Source: Smallanthus sonchifolius
Lineage: Eukaryota; Streptophyta; Magnoliopsida; Asterales; Asteraceae
Assembly (NCBI GenBank): GCA_023525975.1
Contig: CM042042.1
Location: 51,161,880-51,225,879, forward strand
DNA length: 64,000 nucleotides
Reading direction: 5' to 3'
The position numbers and the translations under genes were made by a program. Positions 58,500 through 64,000 of this stretch are shown piece by piece. Within the stretch, counting starts at the first letter, position 1; every line of letters starts with the position of its first letter. Under the pieces are notes generated by a model that ran no database searches, was not told where the DNA came from, and worked only from the letters and a program-made list of their open reading frames with translations.

Positions 58500-59059
58500 A
58501 GTCCAGCTACCAAACCAAAATACTCCGCCTCTATACGACCTTCTCGGTGGTCGAGGTTGAGTAAATAAATAAATTAGATGGAATATTTGTAATTTATAGT
58601 ACATCAAACCTTATAAAAAATAGAAACTTGTGATTATGAGAAAAATGAGGGGGGACATGGGTTTGTAGTTTTGATTAACCAAATGTTTTGTGGGTGAGAG
58701 ATTAGTGGTCAGAGAGACAAGATGTTGCCAATTAATAGGACATGATGGAACGGGTATTGGAAACCATGTGGTATACCCATTTATGATCTTTTTTGGTTAA
58801 AAACTACCTATTCCATTACTCAAATACTCAAACCCATCTTCAAATCACCTAAAAAGTAGACTTGAAATATCAAATGCTCAATTACACTTATGATTATACG
58901 GTCATTTAATCTTTCTTGAGGAAATATATGTGTAAGGGGTATAAATTTAAAGAGATTTATACTTTGAAATGTTAAAAATACTTTGGACCCTTCAGTCCAT
59001 CCAACAAATGTGGATCAAATAAAAACCAACCCAACCCATTTCTAAAATGTTAATCCAGG
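58500..59059. other. pectate lyase upstream region
   Basis: Promoter-side flank, AT-rich, with no recognised gene. Confidence 0.35.
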
Positions 59060-59301
59060 TAGAGGTGCACATTCAAACCGGTTCTGGATCCGAAACCGAT
59101 AGTAAAACCGGTCCCAGTCTGATCTGATCCGCCGGTTCGAAATCAGTTTGAGAATATATCCGTTGAAACCGAGTAAAATCAAACCGAACCGAACCGAATC
59201 GGTTTCCCCTTATAAACCGGTTTGTTGACTTTCTTTGACTCGATCTGAACCGGTTTTTCAACTGATCCGGTTGGCCCAAATATTGGTTTTGTGCACCTCT
59301 A
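59060..59301. mobile_element. hAT-type MITE with AACCGGTT repeats
   Basis: Ends TAGAGGTGCACA and TGTGCACCTCTA (12-bp inverted repeat; the left copy is followed by TTC). Flanks are AATCCAGG (59052-59059) and AAACCAGG (59302-59309), an 8-bp duplication with one mismatch. The interior is packed with AAACCGGTT, AACCGAACCG and complements. Confidence 0.82.
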
Positions 59302-59309
59302 AAACCAGG

Positions 59310-60054
59310 TTTAAATCGGGTCCATCTTTCACAAGCCAGACAGACTCTTGAAGAAAGAGGCATTCTGCTGGGGACATTTCTGGCAAAATTCAGGCCATGA
59401 AAAGCAAAATCCCAACAGCACTTATTCCAACACTTTTGACCATTTTAAGCAAAAATTCTGACTTACTGTTTACCTCACTTACTTGGCTTGCAATTCATAT
59501 CAATATTCCTCCATGCTGTTTTCTCTGAACCACATCTGAAAAGAAAGATTACAAAAGTAAATGCCAATCATATTAATAATAATCATATTAAACATAAATT
59601 CAAAGCAATTAAAGCCGAAAACTTGGGGATTAAATGCTAACCTATAAAGAAAAACCCTACTTAACAACTAGGTTACTACTAGGTTTTAAAATGGCATATT
59701 AGTTCCCACTTGTGCCAAAAGAATAATTGCATGATTAGCTTAATCCAACTTTAAATGAATATAAAAATCTTTATGACTCTTTTCATTATATAATAAAGTA
59801 AAACAAACATTTCCAGTAACGGGCTCTCATGGTTACCAAAAAAGTAAATAAATAAATAAAGTAAAACAAAGATTTTCATCATTAAAGGAAGCCTGCTATG
59901 CATCAGGGCTAAATGAACAAACAAGAAAGCTTGTAATGGAAGATGTAATGCAAACTTTTCTTCAATAACAAAGATCCCCCTCACGGATGGTTATATTATA
60001 TCATAAACCATAGTAAAATCTTTAAAAAATCTTAACAACCCTGGTTTACAGATC
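59310..60054. other. intergenic DNA and probable PIN leader
   Basis: No gene recognised. A TTTACAG three bases before the PIN start codon looks like an acceptor, so a 5' UTR intron is possible. Confidence 0.3.
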
Positions 60055-62638
60055 ATGATTTCCCTAACTGATGCTTATCATATTGTAGCAGCTACAATTC
60101 CACTGTATTTTGCAATGATTTTGGCTTACATTTCTGTAAAATGGCTAAATCTTTTCAGCCCGGATCAACGCTCCGGTATAAACAAATTTGTGGCCAAATT
60201 TTCAATTCCTTTGTTATCATTCCAAGTGGTTTCTAAAAGCAATCCCTACAAACTGAACCTGAAGTTAATTTGTGCTGATGCTCTTCAGAAACTCATTGCC
60301 TTAATTGGGATTGCTATTATCACTAATGTTCGATCCAACGGTCATCTAAATTGGATCATAACGGGTATTTCTTTGTCAACATTACCCAATACTTTGATCT
60401 TGGGGATCCCATTACTTAAAGCAATGTATGGGGAAGATGCAGAAGTGCTTATTGCACAGATAGTTGTACTACAGAGCCTAATTTGGTATAATTTGTTGTT
60501 GTTTCTGTTTGAGCTGTCAACCGCAAGGGAAGTTCACATGATGCAAACGTTAGCTGCTACGGGTACGTCTTTATAATTTTTTATTTTATCATGTTGAATG
60601 TAAACGTTGCTTAATACGACTACAGAACTCGAATATGACATGTTTAATTAAACGTGTCATTTTCTTAAACACAAACATATTTAATATGCGGGTTACACGA
60701 CACGTTTAACACTATTAAATATAAGCAATTCAAAAACGTGAATGGCACACTAAGCACATTTAACACGGTCAACTCTCCAAGCATGGTTAAGAAATAATAA
60801 GATAGAATTAACATGATAAAATAAAAGTTACCAAAAACTACAATCCAACTTTAATGTGTCGTGTCGACCTATTAATCTATTTAACGCAAACGGGTTTAAC
60901 CCATTGTTTTTAATCATGTCATTAACGCGCCGACACGTTCTTAGTCGTGTCATTAACGTGTCGACCTGTTTGCCCCAAACGCCCCCGTTTAACACTAACT
61001 TTTTGTTGAGTCATGTCGTGTTAACAGGTCATGTCATAAATTGTCAGTTCTAGTTATAGGGAGTTATATAACAAGCAACATATGTAATAAGCACCTACAT
61101 TTAGAGCACTCCAACAAGTCAAATAAGGATGTGGTTGATATTTGAGAATACACATTCTTGAATTCCCTTTCATGATTTACAACTATTTATTTAAACTAAG
61201 TCACCATGGAGTGCTACAATTTGCACACCCTTGTTTCTACATGGCTTAAGAATATGTGTAAACTTGTATCAAGTTATTATGCTCATATCATTTCTTCACT
61301 TTTTGATTCAAGAGGAAACAGAGGTCCAGCAAGAAGCACAAGGAACAGATGAAATGATGGAAACAAACTCTAGTATTCCAAAAAGAACAATAATGCAGGT
61401 TTTATTGACCGTTGGGAAGAAGCTTCTCATTAATCCAAATTTTCATGCAACTGTAGCAGGCCTTGCATGGGCATTCATAAGCTTCGGGCAAGTATAAATA
61501 AATATCATTCACACAAAGAATATAAATCACAAGGATAATAACATAAGAGTTGGATATAATGCAGGTGCAATGTAAAACTGCCAAAGGTATTTGAAGATTC
61601 AGTATCTATAATATCATCAGGAGGACTTGGAATGGCAATGTTCAGCCTAGGTAACAGCATAAGATTTCAAGTCATTTCTAGTAATTTGTGAGAATAATCA
61701 GAATGTAAATAATAGAAATAACAAAGGTAAAAAAAATTCTATAATATGTATTACTTTACAGGTCTGTTCATGGCATCACAGGCACGCATAGTAGCTTGTG
61801 GCACTCGACTAGCGTTAATGGCCATGGTCTTGCGGTTCATTATTGGGCCAACCATAATGGTGTTGTCCTCTGTTGCTATTGGATTAAAGGGTGTACCATT
61901 CCAAATTGCAGTTATACAGGTAGACCCCATGCTTTCACCACTACTATTACTGTTATTATTACTATTGTTATACCAAAAACATAGTAGTCAAAGGCGCCAA
62001 AGGAGCGTGCCTAGGCACCCAGGCAAGGCGCAGCAAAACCTGTGAAAAAAACTTGAAAAAACCAAACAGGCTAAAATCTGCAAAAGACCTGCCTGAACCG
62101 GCCTAAACTAGCCTAAAACAGTCTAAACAAGCCCAAAAAAAAGTCTAAACAAGCCCAAAAAAAGTCTAAACTAGCCTTAAACATGTCTAAAACACCTAAA
62201 AATGGCCTGAAATGCACGCGCGCTTGCTTAACTAGCCTTAAACATGTCTAAAACACCTAAAAATGGCCTAAAATGCACGCGCGCTTGCTTGTCTAGGGCG
62301 TGCACTTTTTAGGCACCTTGCGCCTAGGCGACAGTCTCACCCTTTGCGCCTTGAGCCTTTGACTACTATGACCAACAAGATAAATACAAACCAATTAATA
62401 AACTACTATCTGCTACAGGCAACTCTTCCTCAAGGAATCGTCCCATTTGTATTTGCCAACGAGTATAATGTTCACCCAGAAATCTTGAGCACCAGGTATG
62501 AACAGTGGTTTGCTAATTTTAACAAATAAACTTCAACGAACAACATGACACCCGACTTATTCTGAATACAGCATAATCATTGGATTGCTTGTTGCATTGC
62601 CTGTCGCACTGGTCTACTACTTCTTGTTGAGATTATAA
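60055..62638 (+). CDS. PIN8: short PIN auxin carrier, PIN8-like
   Basis: Six exons, 60055-60562, 61313-61487, 61565-61650, 61762-61919, 62419-62495 and 62572-62638, join to 1071 nt (356 aa). Intron 2 begins GC (61488-61489, GCAAGT), not GT; only that border keeps the frame. Two blocks of hydrophobic helices flank a short charged loop (about 165-195, with EETEVQQEAQ) instead of the long loop of plasma-membrane PINs. Signatures: INKFVAKFSIPLLSF, LPNTLILGIPLLKAMYG, INPNFHATVAG, GGLGMAMFSLGLFMASQ and LPQGIVPFVFANEY. Length and sequence resemble Arabidopsis PIN8, an endoplasmic-reticulum carrier that tunes intracellular auxin, mainly in pollen. PIN5 is less similar. Introns 1 and 5 hold MITEs. Confidence 0.93.
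60600..61060. mobile_element. degenerate MITE related to 6164-6652, in PIN intron 1
   Basis: Shares ACACGACACG, TTTAACACG, AACGGGTTTAACCC and TCATGTCGTGTTAACAGG words with the E2-intron element. The right end ATTGTCAGTTCTAG resembles TTGTCAGCCCTA. The left end is eroded, so limits are approximate. Confidence 0.5.
61102..61212. mobile_element. possible small MITE in PIN intron 1
   Basis: TAGAGCACTCCAACAAGTCA on the left is partly matched by the inverted GACTTAGT...ACCATGGAGTGCTA on the right. It resembles Harbinger-type termini (TTAGAGCA...). Target duplication is unclear. Confidence 0.35.
61980..62370. mobile_element. GTCAAAGGCGC-family MITE in PIN intron 5
   Basis: Perfect 16-bp inverted ends CATAGTAGTCAAAGGC and GCCTTTGACTACTATG. 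The flanks ACCAAAAA (61972-61979) and ACCAACAA (62371-62378) match at 7 of 8 positions. Inside are AAGTCTAAAC-AGCCCAAAAA direct repeats and two copies of a ~66-bp segment ending in AAATGCACGCGCGCTTGCTT. It ends about 50 bp before exon 5. Confidence 0.88.
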
Positions 62639-62991
62639 GCAATGCACAAAAAACAAGCAGTGAAGCAGTAATTGAATGTGGAGTATATACAGCCAGTAAT
62701 ATTTTTTAATAGCCTGATAGAACAAATTCAGGCTTGTTAAATTCTTTTAAACAAACTAGTGATTGTGCATACACAACTAACTAAAGAATTCATTCAAGCA
62801 AATGATCAAAAGCTAGAAGACACCAAGATCTTTCAAGCCCAGGAATAAGAACACATCAGCATGATATCCTCTTCATTTGAGCATGCTTCATTATATTTAA
62901 TTCCTTTAAAATTAAACACATTTGCAAGGTAAATTGTATATAGAAGGCATATAAAAACATTCAAGAGTTGCATAACAAATATATTCATGTC
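62639..62991. other. PIN 3' flank
   Basis: 3' UTR and flank of the PIN gene, with no other feature recognised. Confidence 0.35.
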
Positions 62992-63395
62992 TATTAGTGA
63001 CATATTTAATATATATTATATTTATCTATTTGTAACGTCTCTATATATAAAGAGATCCAGATGAATGATTCACATACACAAAATATTATTCACCAATTAT
63101 CATCTTGTTTCTCTTCTTTCAATTTTATGATGGTATCAGAGCCGGATCTCTGAACTTAAATTAATTCTATCAATGTCAAATTTGAGTATGGAAAACGCTA
63201 TTAGTGATATATTTATCTATTATATCTATTTGTAAGGTCTCCACTTGTAAAGAGATCCAGATGAATGATTCACACACATAAAATATTATTCACCAATTAT
63301 CGTCTAGTTTCTCTTGTTTCGATTCTATCATGGTATCAGAGCAGATCTCTAAACTTATAACTAATTCTATCAATGTCAAATTTGATTATGGAATA
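62992..63395 (+). mobile_element. tandem pair of Copia LTR ends with primer sites
   Basis: Two ~200-bp direct copies each end in the junction ATGGTATCAGAGC. The initiator-Met primer site TGGTATCAGAGC is at 63131-63142 and 63331-63342. Each copy is preceded by AAGAGATCCAGATGAATGATTCAC and AAATATTATTCACCAATTATC and followed by TCTATCAATGTCAAATTTGA. They are remnants of the 5' end of a Copia element unrelated to the one at 18506. No pol was seen downstream. Confidence 0.75.
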
Positions 63396-64000
63396 CTTCA
63401 AAAATCAAAATTAGGCGTTATGCATTTGATTAAATTCGAACAAAACAAATCACGAGATCACAAAAGTAGCTTAACAAGTATGGATAAGTATGAAATTTGT
63501 TTAGTCGAATTTAAGCAAAAAGGCGGGAAAATGACTGAAAAGGACAAAAGGAAGCGTACGGAACTCATATGTTCTTCAAAATTTAATCGTATGTGAAAAA
63601 CAGTTTCCGCCTAGGTTAAGAAAATTTAACTTTTGGTTCAAAAATTAAGCATGACGGTTGAGCTGAACAGATGGAGCGGATTATTTTGAAACATGGAATT
63701 CAGATTATGTAGTAGAATAAGCTCTTATAAGTTACGTCATGTACATGAATCAGCGGCGATCCGGCGAACCACCGTTGCTGCGCCGTCATGTTGCCTGAAA
63801 CTTTTGAACGACGACCGTGAAAAGACCTTATGGGAATGAGGTGGAGTGACGCCGGCGCGTGGAACAACACGATCTAGGTGTATTCTCATGGAGAATTTCA
63901 CGCCGCGTGAGGTCAATTTGCAACAATGTTTATAGAATTTTTTTTACTTTTTAATTAATAATTAATTAAACAGCTCAAATAATTTTTTAACTCGTTAATA
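63396..64000. other. intergenic DNA to the right edge, no gene recognised
   Basis: A short open frame (63330-63596) overlaps the second primer-site copy and could be a gag relic, but shows no motif. A GC-richer patch at 63750-63910 (GGCGATCCGGCGAACCACCG) has no recognised function. Confidence 0.3.

Noticed and set aside
63330..63596. 88-codon frame near the right edge
   Set aside because: Starts inside a Copia primer-site copy and shows no gag or other motif. Kept only as a note in the flank entry.

Overview
This is a plant nuclear window. Its coding genes have many short exons with GT-AG introns, its intergenic DNA is very AT-rich, and it is packed with plant transposable elements. An Asteraceae (daisy family) source is likely but inferred: the accessory protein at the 3' end of the large Copia element resembles proteins I know from Tanacetum, Helianthus and Lactuca annotations, and the pectate lyase resembles the ragweed/mugwort pollen family. 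No prokaryotic or organellar block, CRISPR array, rRNA gene or convincing tRNA gene was seen.

Six protein-coding genes could be built exon by exon, with all splice phases closing. (1) A RAD6-type ubiquitin-conjugating enzyme E2 on the minus strand, 5573-8314, 152 aa. (2) A plant cysteine oxidase on the minus strand, 12925-16307, 266 aa. (3) A WRINKLED1-like double-AP2 transcription factor on the minus strand, 37493-40185, 367 aa, with the 9-nt micro-exon typical of that clade. (4) The FACT histone chaperone subunit SSRP1 on the plus strand, 49914-55919, 16 coding exons, 642 aa. (5) A secreted pectate lyase on the minus strand, 56998-58407, 393 aa. (6) A short PIN8-like auxin carrier on the plus strand, 60055-62638, 356 aa, with one GC-AG intron. 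These genes share no pathway; they are independent loci separated by repeats. A serine-carboxypeptidase-like pseudogene lies at 47496-48175.

The largest single object is a 13.6-kb Copia (Sirevirus-like) LTR retrotransposon at 18506-32090. It has a perfect AATTG target duplication, an initiator-Met primer site, gag, a pol broken by stops and frameshifts, and a ~4.3-kb accessory region before the polypurine tract. A 478-bp hAT-type MITE with a perfect 8-bp target duplication has since inserted into its 5' LTR. A second notable object, at 44858-47061, is a short-LTR element with three LTRs. Both outer ends are U3 (5') ends in inverted orientation, yet they share a 5-bp flanking duplication (CACTC).

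The remaining DNA holds PIF/Harbinger relics (11190-12472, 33780-34822), RTE-LINE 3' ends, Tourist MITEs on both sides of the E2 gene, several families of hAT or Mutator-like MITEs (many inside introns), minisatellites in or near introns, and AT-rich stretches in which nothing was recognised.
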